Source of the DNA: Oidiodendron maius Zn
Lineage: Eukaryota; Ascomycota; Leotiomycetes; Myxotrichaceae
Assembly (NCBI GenBank): GCA_000827325.1
Contig: KN832875.1
Coordinates: 496,001 to 560,000, forward strand
DNA length: 64,000 nucleotides
Direction: 5' to 3'
Positions within the stretch are counted from its first letter, which is position 1. Every line of letters begins with the position of its first letter. A model generated the notes under the pieces. It made no database searches, was not told where the DNA came from, and saw only the letters and a program-made list of their open reading frames with translations. Both the position numbers and the translations under genes were made by a program. Of this stretch, positions 10,300 to 22,497 are shown piece by piece.

Positions 10300-13200
10300 A
10301 TGCAACCTCTAAACCCTTTCCTGTCTGCCTTCTTCAAGAGCGCTCTACCGGCCCAGTGCTCTCCAGTTCATCATCATGTACGGTCCAGCCATCTACATGT
10401 CCTTCATAGAATCGATACTGATCATTATCTTAGATTCTACTAGTTCCCACTACCGAAGTTCTCCTTACCTCCCGCGATCGTGAGTCCGGCGCTCTCTACT
10501 CAGACCTTGCTGGGTCTGAAGAATTCCTGGGAAGTCATGTCTTGCGAGTACCACCAAACCAAGGTGCGGCGGGAGGGAAGGACGCGCCAAATATCCGTGA
10601 GAACCGGGGGAAGGCAAAGCAATACACGACTGTCAATGGCAGGACGGTAGTCGTTAAGGATGCACTTGTGTACAGCAATAAGGGTGGGCGAACTAGTTCC
10701 AAGATATATGACACTACTAATGATAGCGCAGGGTTCAAGACACTCAATCAGGCGCAGATATTAACTGACACACTATGGTATCCCGACTCCCTCGAGCCAA
10801 AGCAATGGCTTGTGTACTACATCTCCAAGCCCTTAGTAGGGACCTACGATGAAATCAAGATAGAGCCTGCTACCCTTCTATCTGGACTCCCTGATAATCA
10901 ACCTCTTCTCTCACTTCAACCATTGCAAGAACCATCCCAAGGGTCTACTAGTCCGCTACCCCGCAAGAAAGACATTAAAACCTTCAATGACCTTCTCAAT
11001 AACTTCCCTATGATTGCGAGGCAGATGCAGCCGGGGCTCGAGCGATTATTTAAAGAGTTCAACACCGTTTTTGAGAAACCTTTACCGCCACCTCCATCTG
11101 CGACGGTTATACCTGACCCGGAGCCCGAAGGCCCAATTGCCCAAGCTATTAAACAAGCTAGATCCAACAGTGCGAATTCAGCATCAAGCTTCCGATCCAA
11201 TGGCAGCGCGGATCGGACCACGCTTGATGAAGCCTATGCTGAGGATGACGAAGATGTGATGCGAGGTGCGTTGGAGACCGCAGTCACCGCGGCGATTGAT
11301 CTCTTCCAAATGGTGGATAAGCAGCAGTTGTCACTCCTGGGTGCAACCACAGATCTTACTGGGCCGGTTGTGGAGCGTTTAATTGAGCGATACGTGACCG
11401 AGCAAGTGCATGATACCGTACTCTATCCTAGGGTACGTGCCCTGCGACGCCTTGAAGATCTTGAACTGGAGTCTAAAATAAGGCAAATGGAATTCGTTGA
11501 TATCGCGCAGGTTGGAATAAATATCAATGGCGGAAGAAATGAGAAGCATGAGTTGAATCTCCGTCTGGGCCGTGCCATCGAAGAATTCCGAAAACTTGGA
11601 GTAGCAGGCAGTCCTCAGGAGATGATGGACATTTTACTCTCGACACTAAAGACAGTCACACAACTTACCGAAATCTCCCAGCGAGTTACCAACGGAACTC
11701 CCTCATCTGAGAAAGTGAGCTATGTTCTCACAATTAATGCCGATGCGCTGGTGTCACTCCTCTTAATAGTCCTTATCAGAGCACAAGTCCGTCATCTCCA
11801 TTCCCGTTTACTTTACATGCGTCACTTCATCTTTATAGATGATGTTGAAAGCGGAGAGATGGGATATGCGCTTAGCACTTTCGAAGCTGTTTTGTCATAC
11901 CTTGCAAGGGATTCAGGCGGTCTACGAAAAGCTAGTCGACGAAACAATAGGCTCTGGCAAGCAACAAGTAAAGGCGATGTTAAGGAGATGATGATGATAA
12001 TGGAGCCGGAAAAGGACTCTGATGAAGAAGACGAAAACAATGAAGTTATTACCGAGGAAGCTGCTGTCATCTTGCCTTGGACAGCATCAAATGGCCGTTC
12101 ACGTCGATCGTCTTTGCGGACGAGTTTTAGCAGAGGTTCGACCCTCAATCATGTATTCCCGTTCCAGATCCGCCATGCAGATGATGACGATGGGCGATTT
12201 CCGCCTCTACGGAGACCGAAGTCGGTGAAGATGGACGTGCGGAGCATGTCAAGCGGGTCAGAGAGGTCATTCGGGTCCAGAGCGACGACAATCGATTCGA
12301 TAGGTAGTGGCATTGAGGGTGACACTTCAATAGAACGACTTTCGCAGACTGAAGATTCAGCTGGAGAATCTATCCCGATGATGGCAATTCAGAATCGGCA
12401 ACCGGAAGCATTGAAATACTTGTTATCACTATACAGCTACTACCCCTTGCATGTCATTCTCGAGGACACAAATAACGAAGGCACAACCCTCTTGAGCGCA
12501 GCTGTTCAACTAGGACACACAGAACTCATCAACATTATCTTGGACTTCATATATCAAGCACAGTCCGAGTCAATTGTGATTGATTACCTTGCTAAGCAAG
12601 ACAGTAGAGGCAGGAGCGTTGCCCATTATCTGTTTAACGCGCCACAGTTGATTCAACGCGTCGGACACCTATTGCCCTGGCGACAAAAGGACAAGAATGG
12701 TCAGACGCCTCTCTTTGCATTATGCAGATCTTATGATAATGGTAATTATCGAACAATGGTGGAGGCTGGGCTTGTCGCAGCCACTATCTTTCAAGGCGAT
12801 GGCCAGTCTTTGCATCTAGATGACCACATCGATTCGAAAGGTAATACACTGCTTCATATTATCAACGACGCGCAGATTACAGTTAACCTCCTCCGCTGTG
12901 ATTCGGATGTTAATGCGACAAACGACAAGAAATTTACTCCCCTAATGGTAGCTAGCAAATATGGTAGGCTTGAGATGGTTAGGGCTTTGTTCGGAGATCC
13001 AAGGGTAGACCTCTTTGCCAAGGAACTCCGTGGTCTCACAGCTGTAGAACTTGCGAAAGATGACGATGTTCGGAATCGAATCGACGATCTGATACTCTTC
13101 TCCGCGCATCCTGCCCCAGATGGACGAATGACAGCTGTCGTTCGTTCCTTTTTCGTTGAAGATGCAACTATCCGTCTGGTCGTGAAATCAGGCGCGCCAT

Positions 13201-14343
13201 CAGCAGCTCATAGCTTCACGGTCACAACGTGCCGACGGTCGCTTGGAGATTTCGAGCATTTGGCTAAGCTACTCGCACTCGAAAATCCAGCTTCATGGTT
13301 GCCGTCCATATCGGGGATGCGATCACCCTTCCAAATATTTTCAAAACCTTCAAGGGCGGTGCTTCGGGACATCCAAGTCCGCCTGGATTGGTTTTTGAAA
13401 ATATTACTGGCCCATTCGACATTTTCCACCCATGAAATGTTGTGGGAGTTCTTCCTTGTGCCCGATATCCAAGCGGAAATGATGGAACAGCGAAGCCAGC
13501 TGAAAGCCGAGGCGAGGATGGAGACTGTACGAGAGGAGTATGAGCCCGTTGAGAACGTTCACGACGTGGAACAGTTCGTGGATCATGCGAGAGAAACAAT
13601 CAGGGGTCTCAACTACTCTACTAAAAGCGTTGCGAGGAGGTCGAATATGCTCCATGGGGCAGTAACGGGTATGCATGGCTACTCTTCCCAATCCGATACT
13701 GCTAACGATGGTAGATCTCTATGATGCCGCAAGTCTCTCCTCGCGTGCAGTGGCCACTTTACCATTTCTCCCGGAAACGCATATCTCAGCATTCGATGCC
13801 TACGTCCAGACTCTAGCGCCATCTTCCTCCTCACCGTACGCAGCATACCACTCGACCGTGCTGTCGACGCATGGGACCATAGTTGCAATGCTCTTGGCAC
13901 TTTCGCGGCCCACGTCGCTCATATCCACGATCAACACGTCCCGGAAAGCGATTGAGCGATCGTATAATTCGCTCAGTCGCTCTACTCGCTGGCCTCTAGG
14001 ATTGCTCGATGAGACTCGGCAGCGAATTAACGAAGAGAAAGAAGAAAAAGCCAGGCGGGCAAAGGAAGAGGAAGAAGGGCTAGGACGCGAGCTTCGTTAC
14101 ACGCAGCAAGTCGTTGCAGCAGAGCTGGCGGGGTGGCAAGACCTTCACGGAAAGATGGGGCGCAGAGCTATCCGTGATCTAGCCAAAGCCGTGCTTACCA
14201 AGGAGCGTGCAGCTCTAGAGGGGATGAGGAGGGCGATGAGGAAGCTGACGCTCCCCTCGGTCGCCCGAGTTGTGACGACGAATGATGAAGAGACTGAAGG
14301 AGAAGTCGAAGGCGAGGGGGAAGGGCGAAGGCAAGCGTCATAA
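10300..14343 (+). CDS. VPS9-ankyrin-PX protein, predicted RAB5/VPS21-type GEF
   Basis: Exons 10300-10377, 10434-13668 and 13715-14343 give about 1313 aa. The first join makes SPVHHHILLVPTTEVLLTSRD. The last crosses a 46-nt intron with a GCTAAC branch site and joins MLHGAVT to DLYDAASLSSRAV. Domains in order: an N-terminal conserved region; a VPS9 domain (about 330-520) with the conserved Asp in TINADALVSLL and Tyr in GEMGYALSTFEA; a Ser-rich linker; ankyrin repeats (about 670-910, e.g. GTTLLSAAVQLGHTELINII and TPLMVASKYGRLEMVRAL); a PX phosphoinositide-binding domain (about 925-1040); and a charged coiled coil (about 1200-1260). VPS9 domains activate endosomal RAB5/Vps21 GTPases. The layout recalls human VARP/ANKRD27, with a PX added. 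If the last intron is kept, translation stops after 18 intron-derived residues at 13724. Confidence 0.9.
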
Positions 14344-14791
14344 TGGGTAGATGGGACCTACCGTGTGTAGAGTAGTAGTGTATAGGGATGTCAGATTTGG
14401 GAGAGAAAATAGGCGCGGCACATAGAAACCTAGGCGAAATGTTTATTGCAGCTGAATGGGTAGGATAGAGAGATTTAGCGGGGAAGGCACACACATGGGC
14501 GAGCATTGCACGGAGTCCTCATATCGGAGCGTCACGAACCGGAGCCTGAAAATTGGACGATTAATAATTACCCTAGTAACCTCCTCTGTACAGTACATCC
14601 TCAAATGCGTAAGTTGCTTTTTTATGTGATACCTGTCCAGCCAAACGGACTGGAGCTATGGCTGGCGGTTGGGTTCCGGGTTAAATAGTTGCTGTATGTA
14701 GTCAGATAAGCGATTTTCAAGATTAGGAATATCCGATGGCCTGGGTAAGTTCGCCCCCAAGTTACGCCTTGTCATTTTCATTCTAACATCA
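14344..14791. other. Intergenic before the tRNA gene
   Basis: Nothing was recognised apart from the 3' flank of the VPS9 gene and the 5' flank of the tRNA. Confidence 0.4.
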
Positions 14792-14872
14792 GCGACAGTG
14801 GCCTAATGGTAAGGCGTTGCTTTCCGGCTCTTCGTATGGCAAAGATTGCGGGTTCGAGTCCCGTCTGGGTCG
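14792..14872 (+). tRNA. tRNA-Arg (anticodon CCG) with 9-nt intron and mismatched acceptor stem
   Basis: The D-arm (GCC TAATGGTAA GGC), anticodon arm and T-arm (GCGGG TTCGAGT CCCGT) fold normally. Anticodon CCG is in the loop TTCCGG, and a 9-nt intron (CTCTTCGTA) follows position 37. Removing it leaves a 72-nt tRNA. The B box GGTTCGAGTCC is perfect and the A box is good. A T8 run at 14879-14886 is a suitable Pol III terminator. The acceptor stem is odd: 3' strand CTGGGTC faces GCGACAG, with three consecutive mismatches at pairs 2-71, 3-70 and 4-69. A pairing 5' strand would be GACCCAG. The present GACAG looks like that sequence with two C bases lost. It may be a tRNA pseudogene. Confidence 0.8.
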
Positions 14873-14878
14873 ATATTC

Positions 14879-14886
14879 TTTTTTTT
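14879..14886 (+). terminator. Pol III T-run terminator
   Basis: Eight T residues begin 6 nt after the tRNA discriminator base. Confidence 0.75.
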
Positions 14887-15362
14887 GCCCCCTATAGTTG
14901 TCTTCATTTGTAGGTACTGTAGTACGTAGCCAGGTCAGGTTGAATTGTTAACTCTCATCTCTTATTTTTGTCTGGTGCGAATATATCAGGAACCCCCTTC
15001 TCTAAAAAGGCTCGCCGACAGTTGCCGACCGTACGGGGTTCCCACGTACCAGGAAGCTTAATTAGACGATTCAATCAGGATCTACTGTACCTAAGATAGG
15101 AACCTGATAGTGCGAATGACAAGAGCCTATAGCGGAATCTGCAATGGTCATCTCTCCTCCGCTGTAGGCTTCGGCATCCCTATCCTGGGAAGACTTTCCA
15201 GCCAGATCCTCGCAACGTTACACTACCCCATGGTAGCCTCTCGTTTGCAGCCGCAAGGCTGAACCATTATTTTGGTTCACGAGCGCCTTATTTGTCCCAT
15301 CCAAGAAACCTCACAACATCAAGATCTGTTCAACATCTCTCGGTGTCATCTACATCAGCATC
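14887..15362. other. Intergenic, promoter side of the oxidoreductase
   Basis: No further feature was recognised in this stretch. Confidence 0.4.
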
Positions 15363-17062
15363 ATGGCTCCGCACGCAGAACCCCTTTCGGCCTACCAGGA
15401 AGACCAGGTCGACCGCATGCCCGCTCCCCCGCGCCCCGCTATGTCTGCCAACCCTCCGCGCGTTCTGATAGTGGGGGCTGGCTCGAGAGGCAATGCCTAT
15501 GCCCGCGAGACCGGACACGCAGCTAACGGCGTCGTTGTGGCAGTGGCCGAGCCCATCTCCTACAAGAGACGGCGCCTGGGAGAGAAGTACATCTGGGGCA
15601 AGGGAAGCCCGTCCGAGGGACAGGAGTTCGAGGGCTGGAAGCAGTATCTAACATATGAGACCGAGAGACGGGCCAGAGCGGCCAGGGGCGAGAGTGTCCA
15701 GGAGGGCATCGATGCGGTGTTCATCTGCGTGCTGGATGAGATGCACAAGGAGGTCATTATTGGGCTTGCACCTCTGGGCTTGCATATTATGTGCGAGAAG
15801 CCATTGACTACGAATATAAATGATTGCGTTGCCATATACAAGTCTTTACTCCCGAATCTTCCCCATACAACTACTCCCAGCAGAATCTTCTCCATCGGCC
15901 ACGTGCTGAGGTATAGCCAGCACAACATTGTCTTGAGGAAGCTATTGCTGGAAGACAATGCAATTGGAGATATCCTGTCTGTTGAGCATACGGAACCCGT
16001 TGGCTGGTGGCACTTTGCACACAGCTTCGTTAGGTATATTCCAATAGGAGTATCATGATGATCAGCTACCTAACACATTTTAGGGGAAACTGGCGCAAGG
16101 AGTCCACCTCTGCTCCTTCTCTACTCACCAAATCTTGTCATGATATTGACCTCCTTCTCTGGCTGCTCTGCTCGCCCGCACCTGGCTCAAAGGATCCGCC
16201 CCATATCCCTGCAACAGTAACCTCGTCTGGATCTTTGTTGTATTTTAACAAGACTCGCAAACCAACTGCCGCAGGAGACGCCACCAACTGTCTCTCTTGC
16301 CCGATCGAGGAGTCATGCAAGTTTTCTGCAAAGAGAATCTACGTCGGGGGCCAGCTGGATGGCCTCGGGTCCGGAAACACCAACTGGCCCGTAGATATCG
16401 TCCTCCCAGAAATTGAGGAATGCATCTCCAAAGGCGGTCAGGCTGCCGGTGAGGCCGCCCTCATCTCCAAACTGTCGGAGAACTACACCAAGGACACACC
16501 AGTCTCGGAAGTCGATGCCAGGAACTGGTACGGCCGCTGTGTGTGGGAGGCCAACAACGACGTCAACGACAACCAGATGGTGACCATGACCTGGGAGAAT
16601 GACCCCCTTCCCGGCAAGGGCGACCCAGAAACGGCCCTGTCCGGGCGTGGGGCCAAGATGGCCATCTTCCACATGGTGGCGCACACGAAGAAGATCTGCG
16701 ACAGGTATACGCACGTCTATGGCACGCACGGCGAGATCTACGCCGACAGCGAGACAGTCACGGTCGAGGACTTCCGGACGGGCCGCCGCAAGCTGCACCG
16801 CCCACACGTTGAGGCCACGGGCCATGGTGGCGGCGATGGCGGGCTGACCAGGCAGTTCATCCTCGCAGTCGACCAGGTCAAGAACTACGGCGCGAAGGTC
16901 GAGGAGGCGCAGAATGAGTATGTCGGGTGCACGCTCGAAGAGGTTATTCGCGGCCATGCCATGGTGTTCGCGGCGGAGGAGGCCAGACTGGGGAAGAAGA
17001 TTGTGGATTTCCCCGTGTGGTGGAGGGAGAAGGTCCTGGATAGCCTAGGGTTGCATGAATAA
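15363..17062 (+). CDS. Gfo/Idh/MocA-family NAD(P)-dependent oxidoreductase
   Basis: Exons 15363-16033 and 16084-17062 join over a 50-nt intron (branch CTAAC) to give 549 aa. The Rossmann nucleotide-binding motif is RVLIVGAGSRGNAY near residue 34. The family EKP motif, in LHIMCEKPLTT, carries the lysine that usually contacts cofactor and substrate. The C-terminal alpha/beta domain has VGWWHFAHSFVRGNW and a C-x2-C pair in NCLSCPIEESCKF. Family members oxidise or reduce sugars, inositols or related polyols. The long fungal version with an inserted Cys pair is not one whose substrate I can name. Third-position GC is higher in exon 2 than in neighbours, which produces long open antisense frames. 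Confidence 0.85.
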
Positions 17063-17529
17063 ATTGGCTATTTAACGCGCAGGGTGTGGTGAAAAGCATA
17101 AATAAATATACTTTCAGTAGTCGATTCTTTGTGCTGGTTTCATATTAGGAACTTCCATTAAAGGGACTTTGAGCATTGATGTCGTATGAGGGATATTTCT
17201 GGTAATTGGGTAATTGACGGAATGGTATTGAAAGGAAATTACCGCTAATAGCTAACAATCGTGGCATCATCTAATCTTTCACTCGTACATCCATCCCACC
17301 TTGCCCGCGTCCACCAAAGGTATCTCTTCTCTGTCTCTGCTGCCATGAATAGGATTTACCAAAATGCCTTCTTGAAACGAAACTCCGAACGCAAATTCTC
17401 CCCTAGCATCTTGCAAACCTTTCCGCTGTTTGCGCTTCATAATGAGAAAGCCTCGCAACTCCGTGTATGCGCTAGACAACGAACTGACAATTAGGTATTG
17501 GTAATTATCGCAGTGCAGTAATCATCACC
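17063..17529. other. Intergenic between convergent genes
   Basis: The 3' flanks of the oxidoreductase and the coiled-coil gene meet here. No feature was recognised. Confidence 0.4.
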
Positions 17530-19934
17530 TCATCCCGTAACCCTCTTAACCCACAGCCCTGTTGACTCGTATGCAGCGTCATTATCCTTCCTCTTCCATG
17601 CCCGATGTAGCTTGAGACCAAGATCGTGTTCCTGTCTCCTGATATCCGCTTCCTCCTCCTTGAGGTCCTCGATCAGGTGCTTCTCCTCCTCACGCTTACG
17701 ACGAACCTCGGCTGTCTCCACTACGTGGTCCGTCGGCATCAGCTCTGTCATGAGCTTGATCCGCTTCATGATATTATTTCGGCGATTTGAGAGGTCGTCG
17801 AGCTGTGCCTGGAGCGAGGAGATGAGATCCTGCGACCCGGCTTCGGGGGGGGGCTTCGGGAGCGACTTATTCGTCGGGCGCTTGGTGGCGATGCTGCTCG
17901 TCATACTGATTAGCACAGGAGAGGACGGGGCGGACTTTCGTGACAAGGACTTGGGGTCGCCAATCTTTGGGCGCTTGCGGTTGAGAATTGGCGTCGCGGG
18001 CGTCGGAGTGGGAGGCTCTTGGGAGTTGGAGTAGTTGTGGGGCGGAGTTGGCATAGGCGGCCGATTACTGTCGGTTGATGGACGGGGGGAGCCGGTGTCA
18101 CCCGCAGAAGTAGCATATGTCGTCACACTGAATCGAGACGGAGGCTGAACATAAGGCTCTGCTGGGTCTGGATTAAAGGTTCGCTGCAAGGCCTCGCGGA
18201 AGTTTCGTTCGATCGTGTCAACGGAATCTTTCTTTTGGTGCGCAGGTGCAGCTGGCGAAGATGTGTCAAGAGTCAGCTTAATGGCGCTGCTATCTGCAGC
18301 TGCGGTTGGAGCAGGTTCTGGGCTAGGAGAGAGCAAGGCACCACCTTTGGGGCTATTATCGCCGCTGCGGGTGGGCACGGCCCTGATAGTGGGGTCGACA
18401 GGTTGAGATGATACAGGGCCAGTTTCATCGATACTAGTTGTTCTGATGGCCGATATTGGCGTGTTCGTTGCGGAAACAATGGGCGACGCAACGCGCTTGC
18501 TACTCTTCCGAGGAATGCTGAGAGGTTCCATCTCAGGTTGATCCGTAACTGGTGAGACTATTGCCGCACGGCCAGTCGCCCCCTTCCACTCTGGCCTTTC
18601 TACCGGCGTATTAAGGGGTTTCAATTTGCGGACACGCTCTCCAAAGGACATGCCGGGCTTCATAGGACCGGAGATGCTCGTCTGATTGCCTAGGACAGAG
18701 GATCCTTGACTGGAGCGAGCTCCTGGCGGGGTGAATTCTCCTGGTTTCACTGATTGTGGCTTGCCTCTATTGCTTGTGGTGATCTCCCCAGAATAAGGAT
18801 CCCAGCGGACATCACTTGTCTGTCGTCCTTGTGGGGTATCTCCCACTTGCTTGCGCTGGACTAGGTTTGCCGCCGCCGCTGCCACCTGGTTACGTCTCTT
18901 TTCCTTGCGAAGCTGTGGAATACTACTTGGCGCTGGTTTTCGACTCGTAGCTCCTCCAGAGGTAGTTCTCGTATGAGAGTCCTGTGTATTACTTGCTTTA
19001 GCAAAGCGAATACTCGACGCATCGGGGGTCGCATCGATAGGGGAGACATCATCGTCACCAGGTTGGATTTGACTGAATTTCCTGGTCAGCAATTCTCGTC
19101 CACCGCTGGAATAGCATCCAGAGTCGTTTCGACCTACCTTCTGCCAAACTCTGGTGAGGACGGAGGGGATACCTCTACATCTGGGTATGCATATTGATGT
19201 GTGCCTTGCGAAAATTGGGCGGGGTTGGCATTAGGTGAGGAGGGTTGAGAATAAATAGAGGAAACTGGTCTGAATTTCGATTCCAGCGCGGGAGGAGGTT
19301 GCGAGGCGGAGGTTCTGGATCGCACATTAGCTGCTATTCATGTCTTACTCATGGCAGTCCACCATCACTCTAGGAACAACAGTCGCATAGCTCTTTCCAG
19401 CGCCCATATAAGGGTTGTAAGACTCACGCTGATTGACTCGGTAGGCCTTTGCGCTTGACGTCTGCTGGTGGAGGTCTCGGCGGAGGGTTGCTTCTCTCTG
19501 GGGGGGCTCGCGGTTGATAGGAATCCGACCCACCACCGCCTGCGAACACCGTTGCGCCATATGGTGTCCCCTGAAGCAGAGTAGATGATTGAGGAGCCCC
19601 TCGCTGGTTATTGCTGATCTTCTTCCTCCACATTTGGGCGACTCTTTTGTCTCTATAGACGCCGCGATCTTCGCTTTCGATATCGAGGGTAAGGGGAGAT
19701 GGGGGTTGGCGTCGTAGAGTCGTTCAGTTGCCCAATGCCTGTGGTTACAGGAGCAGGGCGCTTGAGGTAGTTGTCGGTGAATAGGAGGGAACGGTTTCGT
19801 GATAAAGGAGTGACTGGACGGACACCACAAGTGCTCGTCGAGAGTGCTGGCCCGTAGAATGGGGAAATCAGTTGCGGACACCTCTACCAAAGATGGGGCT
19901 GTCTAGGGGATGTGCGGTTGGTTTGAATGTACAT
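17530..19934 (-). CDS. Conserved Ser/Pro-rich coiled-coil protein, unnamed; apparent frame break near 19,690
   Basis: I do not recognise a named family. The main exon (17530 to about 19085, minus) encodes a disordered Ser/Pro/Thr-rich protein with a basic segment (IPQLRKEKRRNQVAAAAA), a conserved-looking WDPYSGEITTSNRGKP block, and a C-terminal coiled coil (about 100 residues, LQAQLDDLSNRRNNIMKRIK to EEEADIRRQEHDLGLKLH). Upstream exons are inferred: about 19141-19312, joined by a 56-nt intron, and 19427 to about 19690, joined by a 114-nt intron with GTGAGT donor and GCTAAT branch. Further 5', the likely coding frame changes: SLLFTDNYLKRPAPV...TPTPISP in one frame and LTLDIESEDRGVYRDKRV in another, overlapping in a C-rich stretch. 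The start is unresolved; an ATG at 19934 is only a candidate. It could be a scaffold or cytoskeletal protein, but that is a guess. Confidence 0.6.
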
Positions 19935-20883
19935 CTAGAGGTATATTGGTGGTGGCTTGCGACCAGCGGCGGGTGATGGCACCGAGTACAAGCTCCACGA
20001 GTATCAAAGTGAATGGCTGAAACGAGTGAAGGAATGAATGAGAGAATGGAAGCCGGTCGATGCTGGACTGGGATCGGACACCGTCGAGGCTCTTTTTTTT
20101 CAGACAAAGTGATGGTCGCCAGCGATTTAGAGTTTCCTTCGAATATCCGTGAACTTCCAGGGGTGAATTGCAGGAGTGGACCGGCGCCTGTTTCACGATT
20201 ACAGTATTGAGATGCTCCCTACTCTGTACAGCCACGATGGAGGCCAGGCCGGAGCAGTAAGCTGACGAGGATTGCGGGATAGGGGGAGGAGGAAGAGATA
20301 TTTAGCAGCGGAACAATTGTCGATTTCTCCCCTTTATCCTCTCCGTTTGCCCGTTCCTCAGGTAGGGAATGGTGTGTAGGGTGGATTGGATGTTGAATGC
20401 CTTCTTGAGTTCCCAGGTCGCTTCAGGGTCCAAGCGTCACGTGAAATTAATTAGCAAATACTGTAACAGGTGAACTCCATTAAGGAATTATGTCACCAAG
20501 CGAGGGGCGCTCCCGACATCCCGAGGGAATCTTAAAAGTACGCATCACCGGAATAATCACTCTTTAACATAACCAGCAATTCTATTCTTGTTCCATAGGT
20601 AGAGAGCACAGACTCTATCTCACGTCACGTTTGCCGCCGTCCTTCTAACCGAGAAAGGTCAGTTCTCCAAAATAGGCCCCCCAAGCCCACCCACTTCCCT
20701 GTCCCCGAGCCCGCCATTGACAGCTAGACGCCCGGCAGTGAGCCTCCACCTCGAGAGACAGCTGCAGAAACCCCACCGCGAGTTATGGATTATGTTGAGA
20801 ATAGGATGAACCAAGGTCAGCCTCGATGTCTTACTCTGGCATTCGCAGAACCTCAAATATAACCCTCTGCAGAAGCCTCTAAA
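19935..20883. other. Divergent intergenic region with E-box and CACGTCACGT
   Basis: TCACGTGA lies at 20437-20444 and CACGTCACGT at 20621-20630. No convincing ORF was found. Confidence 0.4.
20437..20444. promoter_or_regulatory. E-box TCACGTGA
   Basis: A perfect palindromic E-box between the divergent coiled-coil and DAP1-like genes. The function is inferred. Confidence 0.35.
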
Positions 20884-21416
20884 ATGCCCTCCCCAGAAGT
20901 GTAAGCCTCTCCGGTCTCATCCCATCCAATCTCACGCTCACACCCTCCAGTCAAACAATCGCAACTCCCATCAACCTCATCCTCATCTCCCTCGCTCTTG
21001 TCATCGCTTACTATAACCTGCGGCCGAAGCGAACGGCCTCGCTCCCTCCCCCTCCACCGCCAACCGTCTTCAAGACCTTCACTCCGCCTACCCTCCTCCC
21101 CTACAATGGCGCTAACAACATGCCCGTGTATCTCGCCGTCCGCGGTCGTGTGTTTGACGTCACCTCCGGGCGGAACTTCTATGGCCCAGGAGGCCCGTAT
21201 GAGAATTTTGCTGGCAGGGATGCAAGTCGTGGACTGGCACTCGGTAGCTTTGATGAGGCAATGCTGACGGAGGACCTGCAAGGCCCGCTAGACAAGCTTG
21301 AAGATCTGGGCCCGGACGAGATGGGGGCCTTCAGAGACTGGGAAGAGCGTTTTGAGGAGAAGTATTTGGTCGTTGGGAAGCTAGTTGCTGTTGGAGATGA
21401 AGGTGGTAAAGAATAG
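20884..21416 (+). CDS. DAP1: DAP1/MAPR-type cytochrome b5-like heme-binding membrane protein
   Basis: Membrane-associated progesterone receptor family. Yeast Dap1 binds heme and stabilises the sterol P450 Erg11 at the ER. Exons 20884-20900 (a 17-nt first exon encoding MPSPEV) and 20951-21416 join over a 50-nt intron to give 160 aa. A single transmembrane helix (about 8-25, TPINLILISLALVIAYYN) is followed by a Pro-rich linker. The cytochrome b5-like domain then reads MPVYLAVRGRVFDVT, GRNFYGPGGPYENFAGRDASRGLA and FEEKYLVVGKL. Tyr residues in FYGPGGPY match the heme-coordinating tyrosine region of MAPR proteins, which lack the His ligands of true cytochrome b5. The short first exon means simple ORF calling would miss the real start. 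Confidence 0.92.
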
Positions 21417-22497
21417 AAATGATACGGGTCATGGGGATAGTACAAGCGGGGATTATATAGATAGGGCATAGGCAATACGGGAAAAGCTATATATGCATAG
21501 CTTAAGAGATTCATAATCTCAGCTGCGTTTGAGAGAAGCGAAGTCCTTTGAGACAGCCATGAACGGTATGAACAGATACTTGAATACGCGCTCACACCAT
21601 TCAGTGCTGGTGAAATACCCCTTGAAAAATCATTCTGTACTTGCATATATATGCAACGGGGCACGGCTATGGCATTCTCTTGGGGTAAAGTAAAGATGGG
21701 TAGACTTAAGCCCATAATTTTTTACGTCATTGGATTTTATAAGCCTATGAATCGACAGGCCCACAGCTATAGGGTTCAAGGCTGAAATAGCTTGGGCTTT
21801 CAGATCCTTATAGCTAATACGAAAAGTTATTCTGCTTTCGTTTTCAAAAGTAAGTCATTGGTGTGTGCGTGAGATCCCTCTCTGAGACGACTGCACCTGG
21901 CCCATTGAGCTGTCTCAAGAATAGAGTCTGGTTTTGAAGAGATTTCAGTAAATGGCTGGAATGTGAGCTCCAGATGCCAGACAGTTGTTTCTGGGCACTT
22001 AGAATCCAAAATGATTTGTTGATGTTCGGTGGACTTCGGTGAAAACGCGAGGCTGAATGGTAAATCCGCTTATGTAATATATCAGCTGCCGGTGATCGAT
22101 CTATAAGTTACTGTACCTTTCGATAATAACATCAACAGCACAGTTTGTCGCCAACCTTATAATCGTACGAAGATGCAAATACATCGTCGCGTATAACACT
22201 ATATGTCAGGATAATCTCGAAATGCGATTATCTCCCAAAGGCCCCTACTATGTGTTTTTGCGACTAGAGAAGAGACGCGGTCGCGTCCCAGCCTTCCACA
22301 TTTTCGACCCAAGACACCAGCCATTTCGAGTCTCCCAACCTCGCACCATGAGATTTGATGCCAGAGGGTGGCGTAAGTAGTATATTATGCCGGACTACAC
22401 TCACTATTGTAGGTTTCTTTCATCATCCCGTTCTAACTTCAGTTGCCGCTATCATCAACTTGATTCCCCAAGTTGCCTTTTTCAACTCCAGTTCATT
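21417..22497. other. Intergenic, about 1.1 kb
   Basis: Moderately AT-rich, with no coding or RNA signal that I can support. Confidence 0.4.

Noticed and set aside
13675-14343. Separate gene downstream of the VPS9-ankyrin gene
   Set aside because: A 46-nt intron with a good branch site joins it in phase to the upstream protein, so it is the last exon.
15898-15905. CACGTG in the oxidoreductase, and similar hits in other coding exons (near 36395 and 49045)
   Set aside because: They lie inside coding sequence and were not counted as regulatory.
16313-16957. Long minus-strand ORF (214 aa) opposite the oxidoreductase
   Set aside because: It is an antisense open frame caused by GC-rich third positions in the sense gene. 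The sense strand carries the conserved family motifs.
19345-19890. 181-aa minus-strand ORF in the 5' part of the coiled-coil gene
   Set aside because: Open but with unusual composition (His/Cys/Trp scattered). Two overlapping frames carry better Ser/Pro-rich sequence that continues into the downstream exons.
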